Made by a program: the position numbers and the translations under genes
Shown here: positions 25,948 to 36,898 of the stretch, piece by piece
Position numbering within the stretch: position 1 is the first letter of the stretch
Layout: each line of letters begins with the position of its first letter
The notes under the pieces: generated by a model
What the model was told of the DNA's origin: nothing
What the model saw: the letters and a program-made list of their open reading frames with translations, nothing else
Databases searched by the model: none
Origin: Aestuariimicrobium sp. p3-SID1156
GTDB lineage: Bacteria > Actinomycetota > Actinomycetes > Propionibacteriales > Propionibacteriaceae
DNA: 64,000 nucleotides
Assembly: GCF_025144225.1 (NCBI RefSeq)
Contig: NZ_JALXXB010000002.1
Coordinates: 310,001-374,000, forward strand
Direction: 5' to 3'

Positions 25948-27362
25948 TGAGCTCCCACGACATGAACCACGAAACTGTCCAGAACGGGGAGGACCAGCAC
26001 ATGGATTCCACCGGTGCCACCGCCGTTGATGCGGTGAATGCGGGCATGAGCGCCCCCAGCGATGGCGAGGTCGACCGCGTCTACCTGGCGCAGGGTGGCG
26101 ACTGGGACGAGATCGTCGCCGCCCAGGGTGAGCGTGGCGACGAGACCATCGTCGTCAACATGGGTCCGCAGCACCCCTCGACCCACGGTGTGCTCCGCCT
26201 GATCCTCGAGATGGACGGTGAGACCGTCACCAGCCTCCGCCCCGGCATCGGCTTCCTGCACACCGGCATCGAGAAGAACATGGAGTTCCGCACCTGGACC
26301 CAGGGCGTGACCTTCCTGACCCGCGCGGACTACGTGGCCCCGATCTTCAACGAGGTCGCCTACTGCCTGGCCGTGGAGAAGCTGCTCGGCGTCACCGAGG
26401 ACATCCCCGAGCGCGCCAACATCCTGCGCGTGCTCATGATGGAGCTCAACCGCATCTCCTCCCACCTGGTCGCCATCGGCACCGGCGGCATGGAGATCGG
26501 CGCCCTCACCGTCATGACCATCGGCTTCCGCGAGCGCGAGATGATCCTCGACTTCTTCGAGGCGGTCACCGGTCTTCGCATGAACCACGCCTACATCCGC
26601 CCCGGCGGTGTCGCGAACGACCTGCCGGAGGGCGGTCTGGACCACCTGCGTCGCGTGATCAGCTGGCTGGAGAAGCACCTGCCCGAGTACGGGATCTTCT
26701 GCAACGAGAACCCGATCTTCAAGGGCCGCATGCACGTGGCCCATCTGGACCTCACCCAGTGCTTCGCCCTCGGCGTCACCGGCCCGGTGCTGCGTGCGAC
26801 GGGCTTCCCGCACGACCTGCGCAAGTCCCAGCCCTACTGTGGTTACGAGACCTACGACTTCGAGGTCAAGACCTGGGACACCAGCGACGCCTACGGTCGC
26901 TTCCGCGTCCGTGAGGCCGAGATGTGGGAATCGCTCAAGATCGTCAAGCAGTGCGCCGAGCGACTGGAGAAGACCACCGGGCAGCCGGTCATGGTCGAGG
27001 ACCCGAAGATCAAGTGGCCTGCCCAGCTGACTGTCGGCCCCGACGGCCAGGGCAACTCCCATGAGCACATCAAGCACATCATGGGCGAGTCCATGGAGGC
27101 CCTGATCCACCACTTCAAGATCGTCACCGAGGGCTTCCGGGTCCCGGCCGGTCAGGTCTACCAGGCCATCGAGTCGCCCAAGGGAGAGCTGGCCTGCCAT
27201 CTGGTCTCCGACGGTGGCACCCGGCCCTACCGTGCTCACCTGCGCGACCCAGGATTCCACCACCTGCAGGCTGCCCCGATGATGTGCGAGGGCAGCATGA
27301 TGTCCGATGTCGTCGTGGCCGTGGCCTCCCTCGACCCCGTTCTTGGAGGTGTTGACCGATGA
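25947..27362 (+). CDS. nuoD: NuoD: complex I 49-kDa subunit, quinone site
   Basis: 471 residues. It forms the quinone pocket with NuoB. The family starts at [18 protein letters not shown] (~residue 68), with the quinone-contact His in this loop, [15 protein letters not shown] near 103, [16 protein letters not shown] near 155 and the C-terminal [15 protein letters not shown]. No NiFe-type Cys pairs are present, as expected for a quinone enzyme. The first ~60 residues are non-conserved; the ATG at 25947 overlaps the nuoC TGA, but internal Met codons could also serve. Confidence 0.95.
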   Translation: MSSHDMNHETVQNGEDQHMDSTGATAVDAVNAGMSAPSDGEVDRVYLAQGGDWDEIVAAQGERGDETIVVNMGPQHPSTHGVLRLILEMDGETVTSLRPGIGFLHTGIEKNMEFRTWTQGVTFLTRADYVAPIFNEVAYCLAVEKLLGVTEDIPERANILRVLMMELNRISSHLVAIGTGGMEIGALTVMTIGFREREMILDFFEAVTGLRMNHAYIRPGGVANDLPEGGLDHLRRVISWLEKHLPEYGIFCNENPIFKGRMHVAHLDLTQCFALGVTGPVLRATGFPHDLRKSQPYCGYETYDFEVKTWDTSDAYGRFRVREAEMWESLKIVKQCAERLEKTTGQPVMVEDPKIKWPAQLTVGPDGQGNSHEHIKHIMGESMEALIHHFKIVTEGFRVPAGQVYQAIESPKGELACHLVSDGGTRPYRAHLRDPGFHHLQAAPMMCEGSMMSDVVVAVASLDPVLGGVDR

Positions 27363-28126
27363 GCGGTCACGAATTCCAGTCCCACTTCGACGACCCCGCT
27401 GCACCGGGCGCGGGGGACATCGACCATTCGGACATGTCGACCAACATCGACGAGACCACCATCGCCGAGATGCGTCAGATCGCAGCGCGTTACCCGCAGA
27501 AGCGTTCCGCGCTGCTGCCGATGCTGCACCTGGTCCAGAGCGTCGATGGACGCATCAGCCCCCGCGGTATCGAGGCCTGCGCCCAGGTGCTCGACATCAC
27601 CACCGCCCAGGTCTCGGGCGTGGCGACCTTCTACACCATGTACAAGCGGCGTCCTGCTGGAAAGCACCACGTCGGTGTCTGCACCACCGCCCTGTGCGCG
27701 GTGATGGGTGGCGACATCCTGCTCGACCGCATGGAGAAGAAGCTCGGTATCGGTGAGAACCAGACCACTCCCGATGGCCAGATCAGCCTCGAGCGCCTCG
27801 AGTGCAATGCGGCCTGCGACTTCGCCCCGGTGATGATGGTCAACTGGGAGTTCATGGACAACATGACCCCGGAGAAGGCCGACGAGCTGATCGACAAACT
27901 GCGGAATGACGAGGAGGTCCACTCCACCCGTGGGGCGCAAATCACCTCCTGGCGCGAGGCTGAGCGTGTCCTCGCCGGGTTCCCTGACGGTCTCGCCGAT
28001 GAGGGCCCGACCGCCGGACCCGCCTCACTGGTCGGGCTGGAGATCGCCCACAACGAGGGCTGGACCGCTCCGGACCCGAACAACCTGCCCGTCAACCCCG
28101 CCCCCGAGGAAGGGAAGCAGCAGTGA
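27359..28126 (+). CDS. nuoE: NuoE: complex I 24-kDa [2Fe-2S] subunit
   Basis: 255 residues. Thioredoxin-fold subunit carrying [2Fe-2S] cluster N1a. The four ligands are in [14 protein letters not shown] (near residue 105) and [16 protein letters not shown] (near 147). N-terminal helical region [20 protein letters not shown] is typical. The C-terminal ~70 residues extend beyond the short family members. Overlaps nuoD by 4 bp (ATGA) and nuoF by 4 bp (GTGA). Confidence 0.95.
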   Translation: MSGHEFQSHFDDPAAPGAGDIDHSDMSTNIDETTIAEMRQIAARYPQKRSALLPMLHLVQSVDGRISPRGIEACAQVLDITTAQVSGVATFYTMYKRRPAGKHHVGVCTTALCAVMGGDILLDRMEKKLGIGENQTTPDGQISLERLECNAACDFAPVMMVNWEFMDNMTPEKADELIDKLRNDEEVHSTRGAQITSWREAERVLAGFPDGLADEGPTAGPASLVGLEIAHNEGWTAPDPNNLPVNPAPEEGKQQ

Positions 28127-29469
28127 ACGGCATCGACACCCTGACTCCGGTCCTCACGGCGAACTGGGGCGAGGACCACGCCTGGAAGCTCGAGAACTAC
28201 GAGCGTCGCGGCGGCTACCAGGCCCTGCGCAAGGCCGTCGGCATGGCGCCGGACGACATCGTCGCCGAGGTCAAGGCGTCCAACCTTCGCGGGCGCGGTG
28301 GCGCCGGCTTCCCCACCGGCATGAAGTGGAGCTTCCTGCCCAAGGACAACCCCAACCCGACCTACCTGGTCGTGAATGCGGATGAGTCCGAGCCGGGCAC
28401 CTGCAAGGACATGCCGCTGATGATGGCCTCGCCCCACACCCTGGTGGAGGGCGTCATCATCTCGGCGATGGCCACCAGGGCGGTCTACGCGTTCATCTAC
28501 GTACGCGGCGAGGTGCTTCACGTGATCCGTCGCCTGCAGCAGGCCGTCCGCGAGGCCTACGCCGCCGGCTACATCGGCAAGGACATCCTGGGTTCGGGTC
28601 GCGACCTGGAGGTCGTGGTCCACCCCGGGGCCGGTGCCTACATCTGCGGGGAGGAGACCGCGCTCCTCGACTCCCTCGAGGGCCGCCGCGGCCAGCCGCG
28701 CCTGCGCCCACCCTTCCCAGCCGTCGCCGGTCTGTACGCCAGCCCGACGGTCATCAACAACGTCGAGTCGATCGCGTCGGTCCCCGGCATCATCGGCAAC
28801 GGCCAGGCCTGGTTCAACGCGATGGGCACGGAGAAGTCCAAGGGCCACGGCATCTTCAGCCTCTCCGGCCATGTGAAGACCCCCGGCCAGTTCGAGGCCC
28901 CGCTGGGCATCACCCTGCGCCAGCTCATTGATCTGGGCGGTGGCATGCGCGAGGGCCACGAGCTGAAGTTCTTCACCCCCGGCGGCTCCTCGACCCCGAT
29001 CCTCACTGCCGAACACCTGGACCTTCCCCTCGACTTCGAGGGTATGGCCGGTGTCGGCTCGATGCTGGGCACCCGCGCCCTCCAGGTCTTCGACGACACC
29101 ACCTCGGTGGTCCGCACCACCCTGCGCTGGGTCGAGTTCTACAAGCACGAGTCCTGCGGCAAGTGCACCCCCTGCCGTGAGGGTTCCTGGTGGCTGGTGC
29201 AGCTGCTGCGCAAGTTCGAGGCCGGGACCGCGTCCGAGGGCGATGTCGACAAGATGCTCGACCTCTGCGACAACATCGGCGGCAAGTCCTTCTGCGCGCT
29301 GGCCGATGGTGCGGTCGCCTGCGTCACCTCGGCCGTCAAGCACTTCCGCGAGGAATTCGAGGCCGGCTACAAGACCCCGGCCTGGGAGCTGTTCCCCTAC
29401 GAGAAGAGCGCCCTGTTCTCCACGGAGTCCCAGGCATCCGCCGCCCAGAAGGAGGGGGCACACGCATGA
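28123..29469 (+). CDS. nuoF: NuoF: complex I 51-kDa NADH/FMN subunit
   Basis: 448 residues. Binds NADH and FMN and the first [4Fe-4S] cluster N3. The glycine-rich NADH site is RGRGGAGFPTGMKWSFLP near residue 53, the FMN region NADESEPGTCKDM near 85 and GAGAYICGEETALLDSLEG near 170. Cluster ligands are in ESCGKCTPCREG near 345 with a further Cys in GGKSFCALADG near 388. Presence of NuoE-F-G shows that this main complex I takes electrons from NADH. GTG start overlaps nuoE. Confidence 0.96.
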   Translation: MNGIDTLTPVLTANWGEDHAWKLENYERRGGYQALRKAVGMAPDDIVAEVKASNLRGRGGAGFPTGMKWSFLPKDNPNPTYLVVNADESEPGTCKDMPLMMASPHTLVEGVIISAMATRAVYAFIYVRGEVLHVIRRLQQAVREAYAAGYIGKDILGSGRDLEVVVHPGAGAYICGEETALLDSLEGRRGQPRLRPPFPAVAGLYASPTVINNVESIASVPGIIGNGQAWFNAMGTEKSKGHGIFSLSGHVKTPGQFEAPLGITLRQLIDLGGGMREGHELKFFTPGGSSTPILTAEHLDLPLDFEGMAGVGSMLGTRALQVFDDTTSVVRTTLRWVEFYKHESCGKCTPCREGSWWLVQLLRKFEAGTASEGDVDKMLDLCDNIGGKSFCALADGAVACVTSAVKHFREEFEAGYKTPAWELFPYEKSALFSTESQASAAQKEGAHA

Positions 29470-31883
29470 GCGTCGACACGTCCAAGGACGCCCAGGTCGC
29501 CGAGCGCGAGGACCTGATCACCGTCACCATCGACGGCATCGAAGTCTCCGTGCCCAAGGGCACCCTGGCGATCCGCGCCGCCGAGACCGTGGGCATTGAC
29601 ATCCCACGCTTCTGCGACCACCCGCTGCTCGACCCCGTCGGCGCCTGCCGCCAGTGCATGGTCGAAATCCCTGACGCCGGCAATGGGCGCGGAATGCCCA
29701 AGCCGCAGGCGTCCTGCACCATCGAGTGCGCGCCCGGCATGGTCATCCAGACCCACCACACCTCCGAGAAGGCCAAGAAGGCCCAGGAGGGCATGCTGGA
29801 GATGCTGCTGATCAACCACCCGCTGGACTGCCCGATCTGCGACAAGGGTGGCGAATGCCCCCTGCAGAACCAGGCGATGACCCACGGGCCGGGTGAGTCG
29901 CGTTTCGGCGGTGTGAAGCGCACCTACCCCAAGCCGATCAACATCTCCGCCGTGGTGCTGCTCGACCGTGAGCGCTGCGTGCTCTGCGCTCGCTGCACCC
30001 GCTTCTCCGAGCAGATCTCTGGTGACCCCTTCATCGCCCTGGTCGAGCGCGGCGCCCTCCAGCAGGTCGGCACCTACGAGCAGGACCCCTACGACTCCTA
30101 CTTCTCGGGCAATGTCATCCAGATCTGCCCGGTGGGTGCGCTGACGTCGGTGGCCTACCGCTTCCAGGCCAGGCCCTTCGACCTGGTCAGCGTCACCACC
30201 ACCTGTGAGCACTGCGCCTCCGGCTGCGAGCTGCGTTCCGACCAGCGCCACTTCCAGGTGAAGCGTCGCCTGGCCGGCAACAAGCCGGAGGTCAACGAGG
30301 AGTGGAACTGCGACAAGGGCCGTTTCGCCTTCGTCTCGGCGCGCGGTGAGGACCGCCTGACCCGCCCCCTGGTGCGGCGCAATGGCGTGCTCGAGCCGGC
30401 CAGCTGGCCCGAGGCCATCGACGTCGCCGTGGAGGGCCTGCGTCGGGCCGGCGACCGCGTCGGCGTCCTACCCGGTGGTCGCCTGACGCTCGAGGCCGCC
30501 TACGCGTACAGCCGTTTCACCCGCCAAGTGCTGGGGACCAACAACATCGACTTCCGCTCCCGCCCGCTCAGCGCCGAGGAGGGTGAGTTCCTCGCCACCC
30601 GCGTCGCCGGCCGGTCGCTGGAGGATTCGGTGCAGTATGCCGACCTGGAGAACGCCAAGCGCGTGGTCCTGGTGGACTTCGAGCCCGAGGACGAGTCGCC
30701 GATCGTCTTCCTGCGCCTGCGCAAGGCCCACCGTAAGCGCAAGCTCGAGGTCATCACCCTGGCCCCCTACCTCTCGCGCGGTTCGCTGAAGGTCAACGCC
30801 CGTCTCGTGCCGACTGTCCCGGGAACGTCCGCCCAGGTGCTCGGCTCGCTGCACCATGAGGGCCTACTGGACTCCGAGACCGTCATCCTGGTGGGGGAGC
30901 GCGCCGGACTGTCCGCCGGAACCCTGACCACTGCCGCCTCCCTCGCGGACCAGACCGGCGCCAAGCTGGCCTGGATCCCCCGTCGCGCCGGAGACATGGG
31001 TGCGGTCGAGGCAGGCTGCCTGCCCACCGTGTTGCCCGGTGGCCGTCCCGTCCAGGACGCCTCCGCCCGCGTGGACGTGCAGAGCGTCTGGAACGCAGGC
31101 TCCCTGCCCGCCGCAGTCGGGCTGGATGCCGAGGCGATGGTCGAGGCCGCCGGACACGGCGAGTTGCAGGCTCTGGTCCTCGGTGGCCTTGAGGCCAAGG
31201 ACTTCCGCGATCCGCAGGCCGTGCGCCGCGCCATGGACAAGGTCGGTTTCCTGGTCGTCCTGGAAACCCGCCTCAGCGAGAGCGCCCAGCACGCCGACGT
31301 GGTCTTCCCGGTCGGCCTGATCGAGGAGCACGCCGGAACCTTCGTGAACTGGGAGCACCGTCGCGGTCGTGTCAACACCGTGGTCCGCCATGCCGTGCCG
31401 CCGATGACCGATATCCGCGTGCTGGCTGCCCTGGCCGATGCGATGGAGTCCGCGCTGGGCTTCCGCGGCAGCGCCGCTGCGCTGGCCGAGATCGACGAGC
31501 TCGGACGCTGGGAGGGCAACCCCGGGCCCCTGCTCGGCGCCCGCGAACAGCAGCCGGGCGTGGGCGAGGGTGATCTCGTCCTGTCCACCTGGCGTGGCCT
31601 GCTAGACAGCTCGGCCGGTATGGACAACGAATTCGCCCTGCAGGCGACCGCCCCGCGTCCGGTGGCGCGGGTCTCGCCCGCAACCGCCCAGCAGCTGGGC
31701 CTGCAGGCAGGAGCCGAAGTCAGCGTCGTCGGCCCCAGGGGTCAGCTCGTGCTGCCCCTTGAGACTGTGGAGGGCATGTGCGACGCAGTGGTCTGGGTGC
31801 CGCAGAACAGCGGTGCCAGTGTGGGCGGCGCCCTGGGCGCCGTCGGTGGTGATCGGGTTCGACTCGTGGGAGGTGCGGCATGA
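29466..31883 (+). CDS. nuoG: NuoG: complex I 75-kDa subunit
   Basis: 805 residues. Largest peripheral subunit with several clusters. Ligands seen: [2Fe-2S] N1b in PRFCDHPLL, GACRQCMVE and ASCTIEC (residues ~45-90); His-ligated [4Fe-4S] in LINHPLDCPICDKGGECPLQ near 118; CVLCARCTRF near 170 with ICPVG near 220; and an extra set CEHCASGCEL near 245 with EWNCDKGRF near 285, the N7-type cluster. The molybdopterin-like C-terminal domain follows without a cofactor motif. The ATG at 29466 overlaps the nuoF stop; the frame stays open upstream but is not homologous. Confidence 0.95.
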   Translation: MSVDTSKDAQVAEREDLITVTIDGIEVSVPKGTLAIRAAETVGIDIPRFCDHPLLDPVGACRQCMVEIPDAGNGRGMPKPQASCTIECAPGMVIQTHHTSEKAKKAQEGMLEMLLINHPLDCPICDKGGECPLQNQAMTHGPGESRFGGVKRTYPKPINISAVVLLDRERCVLCARCTRFSEQISGDPFIALVERGALQQVGTYEQDPYDSYFSGNVIQICPVGALTSVAYRFQARPFDLVSVTTTCEHCASGCELRSDQRHFQVKRRLAGNKPEVNEEWNCDKGRFAFVSARGEDRLTRPLVRRNGVLEPASWPEAIDVAVEGLRRAGDRVGVLPGGRLTLEAAYAYSRFTRQVLGTNNIDFRSRPLSAEEGEFLATRVAGRSLEDSVQYADLENAKRVVLVDFEPEDESPIVFLRLRKAHRKRKLEVITLAPYLSRGSLKVNARLVPTVPGTSAQVLGSLHHEGLLDSETVILVGERAGLSAGTLTTAASLADQTGAKLAWIPRRAGDMGAVEAGCLPTVLPGGRPVQDASARVDVQSVWNAGSLPAAVGLDAEAMVEAAGHGELQALVLGGLEAKDFRDPQAVRRAMDKVGFLVVLETRLSESAQHADVVFPVGLIEEHAGTFVNWEHRRGRVNTVVRHAVPPMTDIRVLAALADAMESALGFRGSAAALAEIDELGRWEGNPGPLLGAREQQPGVGEGDLVLSTWRGLLDSSAGMDNEFALQATAPRPVARVSPATAQQLGLQAGAEVSVVGPRGQLVLPLETVEGMCDAVVWVPQNSGASVGGALGAVGGDRVRLVGGAA

Positions 31884-33301
31884 ACCCGCTGGAAATGATG
31901 TCCCCGCTGCAAACTGTGTTGCGGCCACTGGAAAACGTGTTGCCGCCCGACCCGTGGTGGATCGTCCTGATCAAGGTGGTGGGGCTGTTCGTCCTGCTGC
32001 TGGTCTGGACCATCTTCAACGTCTGGTACGAGCGCCGCGTGGTGGGCAAGATGCAGCACCGTCTCGGCCCCATCATGAATGGCCCCTTCGGCCTGGGCCA
32101 GGCCCTGGCGGACGGCGCGAAGCTCATCTTCAAGGAGGACTTCCGCCCCACGAAGACCGACGGCCTGATCTTCAACATCGCCCCGGTGTTGACCGGTGTG
32201 GCCGCCTTCACCGCCTGGGCCGTCATGCCGCTCGGTGGTGAGGTGACCATGTTCGGCCACCGCACCCACCTGCAGCTCGCCGACCTGCCCGTCGGGACGC
32301 TGTTCCTTCTGGCGATCGCCTCGATCGGCATCTACGGCATCGTGCTCGCGGGCTGGGCCTCCAACTCGACCTACTCGTTGCTTGGTTCGATCCGCTCCAC
32401 CGCCCAGATGATCTCCTACGAGGCCGCGATGGGCCTGTCGATGGTGGGCGTCTTCATGTTCGCCGGGTCGATGAGCACCTCACAGATCGTGGAGTCCCAG
32501 GCCGCCGGGCTGGAGATCTTCGGGGTCAACACCGGACTGCCGCAGTGGAACGCGCTCCTGCTCGCCCCCGCCTTTGTGATCTACATGATCTCGATGGTGG
32601 GCGAAACCAACCGAGCCCCCTTCGACCTGCCCGAGTGCGAGTCCGAGCTGGTGTCGGGTTACCTCACCGAGTACTCCGGTTTCCGCTACGCCATGTACTT
32701 CCTCGCGGAGTACATCAACATGGCCACCGTCTCCGGCATCTGCACCACCCTCTTCCTCGGCGGCTACCGCGCCCCCTGGCCGTTCAACCAGATCCACTGG
32801 TTGGACTCGGGATGGATGGGACCGGTCTGGTTCCTCATCAAGGTGCAGTTGTTGATCACCTTCTTCGTGTGGCTGCGAGGCACCCTGCCGCGTTTCCGTT
32901 ACGACCAGTTCATGAGCCTGGGCTGGAAGTGGCTGATCGAGATCGCCCTGGCGTGGATCGTGGCGGTCGCCCTGCTCAAGACCGGCCAGCGTGAGGGTTG
33001 GTTCGATGGTCCGGTGATGTACCTGATCATCGGCGCCATCATCGTCGCCCTGATCGCCGTCATCATGTGGGGCGGCAAGAGCGAGGAGCCCGAGACCAGT
33101 CGAGTCGACACCGAGCAGCCCTTCGATGCCTTCGCCGGTGGCTACCCGGTGGCCCCGATGCCCGGACAGGAACTGCCCGAGCTGGCAGGCATCCTCAAGG
33201 GATCGCCCGAGCGCGTCGACGAGCCCGCCCATGCTGCCGCTCCCGCAGGCGCCCACGGCGCCGACGGGGAACACGAGTCCCTGAAGGGGGATGAGTCCTG
33301 A
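31880..33301 (+). CDS. nuoH: NuoH: complex I membrane subunit H
   Basis: 473 residues with about 8-9 helices. It links the peripheral arm to the proton pumps and lines the quinone channel. Conserved loops: [16 protein letters not shown] near residue 48, [13 protein letters not shown] near 76, and the Glu-rich [20 protein letters not shown] near 240 that faces the quinone. The C-terminus after ~400 is a hydrophilic Pro/Ala/Glu-rich extension of about 70 residues. Overlaps nuoG by 4 bp and shares one base with the nuoI start (TGATG). Confidence 0.95.
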   Translation: MNPLEMMSPLQTVLRPLENVLPPDPWWIVLIKVVGLFVLLLVWTIFNVWYERRVVGKMQHRLGPIMNGPFGLGQALADGAKLIFKEDFRPTKTDGLIFNIAPVLTGVAAFTAWAVMPLGGEVTMFGHRTHLQLADLPVGTLFLLAIASIGIYGIVLAGWASNSTYSLLGSIRSTAQMISYEAAMGLSMVGVFMFAGSMSTSQIVESQAAGLEIFGVNTGLPQWNALLLAPAFVIYMISMVGETNRAPFDLPECESELVSGYLTEYSGFRYAMYFLAEYINMATVSGICTTLFLGGYRAPWPFNQIHWLDSGWMGPVWFLIKVQLLITFFVWLRGTLPRFRYDQFMSLGWKWLIEIALAWIVAVALLKTGQREGWFDGPVMYLIIGAIIVALIAVIMWGGKSEEPETSRVDTEQPFDAFAGGYPVAPMPGQELPELAGILKGSPERVDEPAHAAAPAGAHGADGEHESLKGDES

Positions 33302-33855
33302 TGGGATTCCTTGACCAGTGGGGTGGCTTCGGCGTCACCTTCAAGACGATGTTCCGCAAGACCTTCACGCAGAACTACCCACACAAGGGTGAGAAGGTCA
33401 CCGCGCCGCGCTTCCACGGACGACACCAGCTGAACCGCTGGCCCGACGGCCTGGAGAAGTGCGTGGGCTGTGAGTTGTGTGCCTGGGCCTGCCCGGCTGA
33501 CGCCATCTACGTGGAGGGCGCCCAGAACACCGCCGAGGACCGCTACTCTCCCGGCGAGCGTTACGGGCACGTCTACCAGATCAACTACCTGCGCTGCATT
33601 TTCTGCGGTCTGTGCATCGAGGCCTGCCCCACCCGGGCGCTCACGATGACCAATGAGTTCAAGCTGGCCGACTACAGCCGCGCCGACCTCATCTACACGA
33701 AGGACGAGCTGCTCGCCCCGCTGCTCAGCGGCATGGAACAGCCCCCGCACCCTCGTCGCCTCGGGGCGTCCGAGAAGGACTACTTCCTCGGACTGCCGGC
33801 CACCGGCAAGCCGGATGACCGTACCCCCACCGCCCAGGAAGGAGCCCAGAAGTGA
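33301..33855 (+). CDS. nuoI: NuoI: complex I subunit I, two [4Fe-4S] clusters
   Basis: 184 residues. Ferredoxin-like subunit with clusters N6a and N6b passing electrons to NuoB. The two ligand sets are [16 protein letters not shown] (near residue 57) and [16 protein letters not shown] (near 100), separated by the family loop [16 protein letters not shown]-terminal tail is polar. Compare the shorter NuoI-like protein at 52143-52532, which keeps both sets but differs elsewhere. Confidence 0.96.
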   Translation: MGFLDQWGGFGVTFKTMFRKTFTQNYPHKGEKVTAPRFHGRHQLNRWPDGLEKCVGCELCAWACPADAIYVEGAQNTAEDRYSPGERYGHVYQINYLRCIFCGLCIEACPTRALTMTNEFKLADYSRADLIYTKDELLAPLLSGMEQPPHPRRLGASEKDYFLGLPATGKPDDRTPTAQEGAQK

Positions 33856-34664
33856 TGCTTCCCCTGGTCACCGCCCAGTCGGTCGCCTTCTGGATCGTCG
33901 CCCCGCTGATGGTGCTGTTCGCCCTCGGCATGGTGTTCTCGCGCAAGCCGGTCCACTCCGCGGTCTCCCTGGCGGGGATGATGATCGGTCTGGCCGTCCT
34001 CTACGCCTCGCTGGGCTCGCCCTTCCTGTTCGCAGCGCAGATCATCGTCTACACCGGCGCGATCATGATGCTGTTCCTCTTCGTGGTCATGCTCGTCGGC
34101 GTTGACACCTCCGAATCGACCGTCGAGACCATCCGGGGCCAGCGGGTCGCCGCGATCCTGGCGGCGCTCGGCTTCGTCATCATGCTCACCTGGGTCATCG
34201 GACGCGTCAGCTTCTCCGACCCGACCGGTTTCGACGGAGCCACGGCCGGCCAGCCCAGCTCGGTCCACGCCATGGCCGAGCTGCTCTTCAGCCGCTACGC
34301 CATCGTCTTCGAGGCGACCGCCGCGCTGCTCACCGTGGCTGCAGTGGGCGCCATGGTGCTCTCCCACGGCGAGCCGATCATCCCCAAGATCGGCCAGAAG
34401 GAGAATGCGGCTCGCAGGATGAAGGCCTACGCCACCGAGGGCACCCCGATCACCCCGCTGCCCAACTCCGGTGTCTACGCCCGCACCAATGCGATCCACG
34501 CGCCGGCGCTGCTGCCTGATGGCAGCATCTCGGACCTGTCGGTCAGCAAGACCCTCTCCGAGCGCGGTGCCTTCATCGACGTGAACGAGCTGAAGGCTCC
34601 CACCGAGGCCACCTACGCGGCGATCTCCGCCGACCAGGCCACCACCGCAGGAGAACTCGAATGA
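33852..34664 (+). CDS. nuoJ: NuoJ: complex I membrane subunit J
   Basis: 270 residues. Five helices in the first ~175 residues; the conserved third helix contains [21 protein letters not shown] near 59 (given here as two parts [10 protein letters not shown] and [11 protein letters not shown]). It includes the pi-bulge helix that rearranges during turnover. The last ~95 residues are a hydrophilic extension seen in actinobacterial NuoJ. GTG start overlaps nuoI; stop overlaps nuoK (ATGA). Confidence 0.94.
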   Translation: MMLPLVTAQSVAFWIVAPLMVLFALGMVFSRKPVHSAVSLAGMMIGLAVLYASLGSPFLFAAQIIVYTGAIMMLFLFVVMLVGVDTSESTVETIRGQRVAAILAALGFVIMLTWVIGRVSFSDPTGFDGATAGQPSSVHAMAELLFSRYAIVFEATAALLTVAAVGAMVLSHGEPIIPKIGQKENAARRMKAYATEGTPITPLPNSGVYARTNAIHAPALLPDGSISDLSVSKTLSERGAFIDVNELKAPTEATYAAISADQATTAGELE

Positions 34665-34960
34665 GCACCAGTGCGTACCTCGTCCTGTCGGCGATCCTGT
34701 TCAGCATCGGTGTGCTGGGTTTCCTGATCCGCCGCAACGCCCTGGTGGCGTTCATGTCGATCGAGATGATGCTGAACGCCACCAACCTGGCCTTCGTCGC
34801 CTTCGCCCACCAACACGGAGGACTGGATGGCCAGGTGGCCGCCTTCTTCGTCATGGTGGTTGCGGCCGCCGAAGTCGTGGTGGGCCTGGCCATCATCGTG
34901 ACCATCTTCCGTACTCGCCGCTCGGCCTCGGTCGACGACGCGAACCTGCTGAAGTTCTAA
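34661..34960 (+). CDS. nuoK: NuoK: complex I membrane subunit K
   Basis: 99 residues, three helices. Antiporter-like small subunit. The conserved membrane Glu residues are in [20 protein letters not shown] (helix 2, near residue 36) and [17 protein letters not shown] (helix 3, near 72), both required for coupling in other complexes. Overlaps nuoJ; nuoL begins 10 nt downstream. Confidence 0.95.
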   Translation: MSTSAYLVLSAILFSIGVLGFLIRRNALVAFMSIEMMLNATNLAFVAFAHQHGGLDGQVAAFFVMVVAAAEVVVGLAIIVTIFRTRRSASVDDANLLKF

Positions 34961-34970
34961 GGGGTAGGGC

Positions 34971-36884
34971 GTGAATCTTCTCGAAACTGCAGTGGCGCCG
35001 GTCGCGGCCACCGGGCTGTTCAGCTCGGCCTGGCTGATGATCGCCATCCCGTTGGTCATCTCCGGGCTGCTGATGCTCAGCGGCCGGGTCGCCAACTCCT
35101 GGGGCCACCTGCTGGCCACCCTGGCCCCGATTGCCTCTTTCGGCATCGGCCTGACCCTCTTCCTCGACCTGCTCGGACGCGACGAGGCCCAGCGTGCGGT
35201 CTCGGTTCCCCTGTTCCGCTGGCTGACCGCCGGGAACTGGACCTTCGACTTCGGCCTCCAGATCGACCAGCTCTCGATCCTGTTCGTGCTGCTGATCACC
35301 GGTGTGGGGTCCCTCATCCACATCTACTCGATCGGCTACATGGCCCACGACGAGCGCCGTCGTCGTTTCTTCGCCTACCTGAACCTGTTCATCGCGGCGA
35401 TGCTGACGCTGGTCCTCGCGGACAACTACCTGCTGCTCTTCGTCGGCTGGGAGGGCGTCGGCCTGGCCTCCTACCTGCTGATCTCCTTCTGGCAGCACAA
35501 GCACTCTGCGGCCGTCGCCGGCAAGAAGGCCTTCGTGGTCAACCGCGTCGGTGACCTCGGCATGATCATGGCGATCTCGACCCTGCTGGCCCAGACCGGC
35601 ACCGTGAAGTTCACCGAGGTGGCCGAGCGCATCGGTACTGTCGACAGGACCTGGGTCGTCCTCCTGGGCTTCTTCCTCCTGCTGGGTGCCTGCGGCAAGT
35701 CCGCCCAGGTGCCGCTGCAGTCCTGGCTGCTGGACGCCATGGAGGGCCCCACCCCGGTCTCAGCCCTGATCCACGCCGCCACGATGGTCACCGCGGGTGT
35801 CTACCTGGTGGTCCGCAGCCATCCGATCTACGCGCTCACCTCGGAGGCGTCCCTGGCTGTCGCCATCGTCGGAACGGTCACGCTGCTGGCGGGTGCCTGG
35901 ATCGGTACCTCCAAGGACGACATCAAGAAGGTGCTGGCGGGTTCGACCATGAGCCAGATCGGCTACATGATGCTGGCGGCCGGGCTCGGGCCGGTTGGTG
36001 CCGCCTTCGCGATCTTCCACCTGATCACCCACGGCTTCTTCAAGGCCAACATGTTCCTCGGCGCCGGTTCGGTCATGCACGGCATGAACGACGACGTCGA
36101 CATGCGCCACTACGGTGGTCTGGCCAAGTACATGCCGATCACCTTCGCGACCTTTGCGATGGGCTACCTGGCGATCATCGGTTTCCCGTTCACCTCGGGC
36201 TTCTACTCCAAGGACCACATCATCGAGGCAGCCTTCGACAAGGGCACCGTCTTCGGCGCCCTGGCCATGTTCGGCGCCTTCGTGACCGCCTACTACATGA
36301 CCCGCCTGATGATGATGACGTTCTTCGGTGGCAAGCGTTGGCGCGAGGGCGTGCACCCGCACGAGTCGCCGCTGGTCATGACCGTCCCGCTGATCGTGCT
36401 GGCCATCCTGTCGATCATCGCCGGTGTGATGATGAACGGCTGGATCACCACCTGGCTCGCCCCTGCCGTGGGCGATGACCACCCGCACACCACCGGGCTG
36501 TTCCACATCACCACCATCGGCATCATCACCACCGCCGTCGTGGCCGTGGGCGCGCTCATCGGCTGGTTCCTGCACCGTCGCGACATCCCTGACAGCCAGC
36601 CCGAGACCCGCAACCCGCTGGTCCTCGCCGGCCGTCAGGACCTCTACGGGGATGCCTTCAACGAGACCTTCCTGATGCGCCCCGGCCAGCACCTCGTCGG
36701 CGGACTGGCAGCCTTCGACGACTCGGTCGTCGACGGATCGGTGCGAGGTTCGGCAGACCTCTTCGGAGGCATGTCCACTGCGCTGCGCCGCCTCCAGAAC
36801 GGCTACGTGCGCAGTTACGCACTGACCATGATCGCCGGCGTGCTGCTGCTCGCAGCCGCCTTCTACCTGGGCCAGCTGGCCTGA
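34971..36884 (+). CDS. nuoL: NuoL: complex I antiporter-like subunit L
   Basis: 637 residues, about 16 helices including the long lateral helix near the C-terminus. Proton-pumping subunit of the Mrp-antiporter type. Key segments: LLFVGWEGVGLASYLLI near residue 147 (with the essential membrane Glu), FVVNRVGDLGMIMAI near 183, SWLLDAMEGPTPVSALIHAA near 248 with the conserved Lys/His region, and KDDIKKVLAGSTMSQIGYM near 315. GTG start at 34971 with AGGGGTAGGGC upstream. Confidence 0.95.
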   Translation: MNLLETAVAPVAATGLFSSAWLMIAIPLVISGLLMLSGRVANSWGHLLATLAPIASFGIGLTLFLDLLGRDEAQRAVSVPLFRWLTAGNWTFDFGLQIDQLSILFVLLITGVGSLIHIYSIGYMAHDERRRRFFAYLNLFIAAMLTLVLADNYLLLFVGWEGVGLASYLLISFWQHKHSAAVAGKKAFVVNRVGDLGMIMAISTLLAQTGTVKFTEVAERIGTVDRTWVVLLGFFLLLGACGKSAQVPLQSWLLDAMEGPTPVSALIHAATMVTAGVYLVVRSHPIYALTSEASLAVAIVGTVTLLAGAWIGTSKDDIKKVLAGSTMSQIGYMMLAAGLGPVGAAFAIFHLITHGFFKANMFLGAGSVMHGMNDDVDMRHYGGLAKYMPITFATFAMGYLAIIGFPFTSGFYSKDHIIEAAFDKGTVFGALAMFGAFVTAYYMTRLMMMTFFGGKRWREGVHPHESPLVMTVPLIVLAILSIIAGVMMNGWITTWLAPAVGDDHPHTTGLFHITTIGIITTAVVAVGALIGWFLHRRDIPDSQPETRNPLVLAGRQDLYGDAFNETFLMRPGQHLVGGLAAFDDSVVDGSVRGSADLFGGMSTALRRLQNGYVRSYALTMIAGVLLLAAAFYLGQLA

Positions 36885-36898
36885 GGGGAGGAGAAGAG

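Noticed and set aside
25938..29463. Long minus-strand open frames across nuoC-nuoF (for instance 25938-27404 and 27631-29463)
   Set aside because: They mirror well-identified nuo genes and show only composition-driven sequence without motifs.
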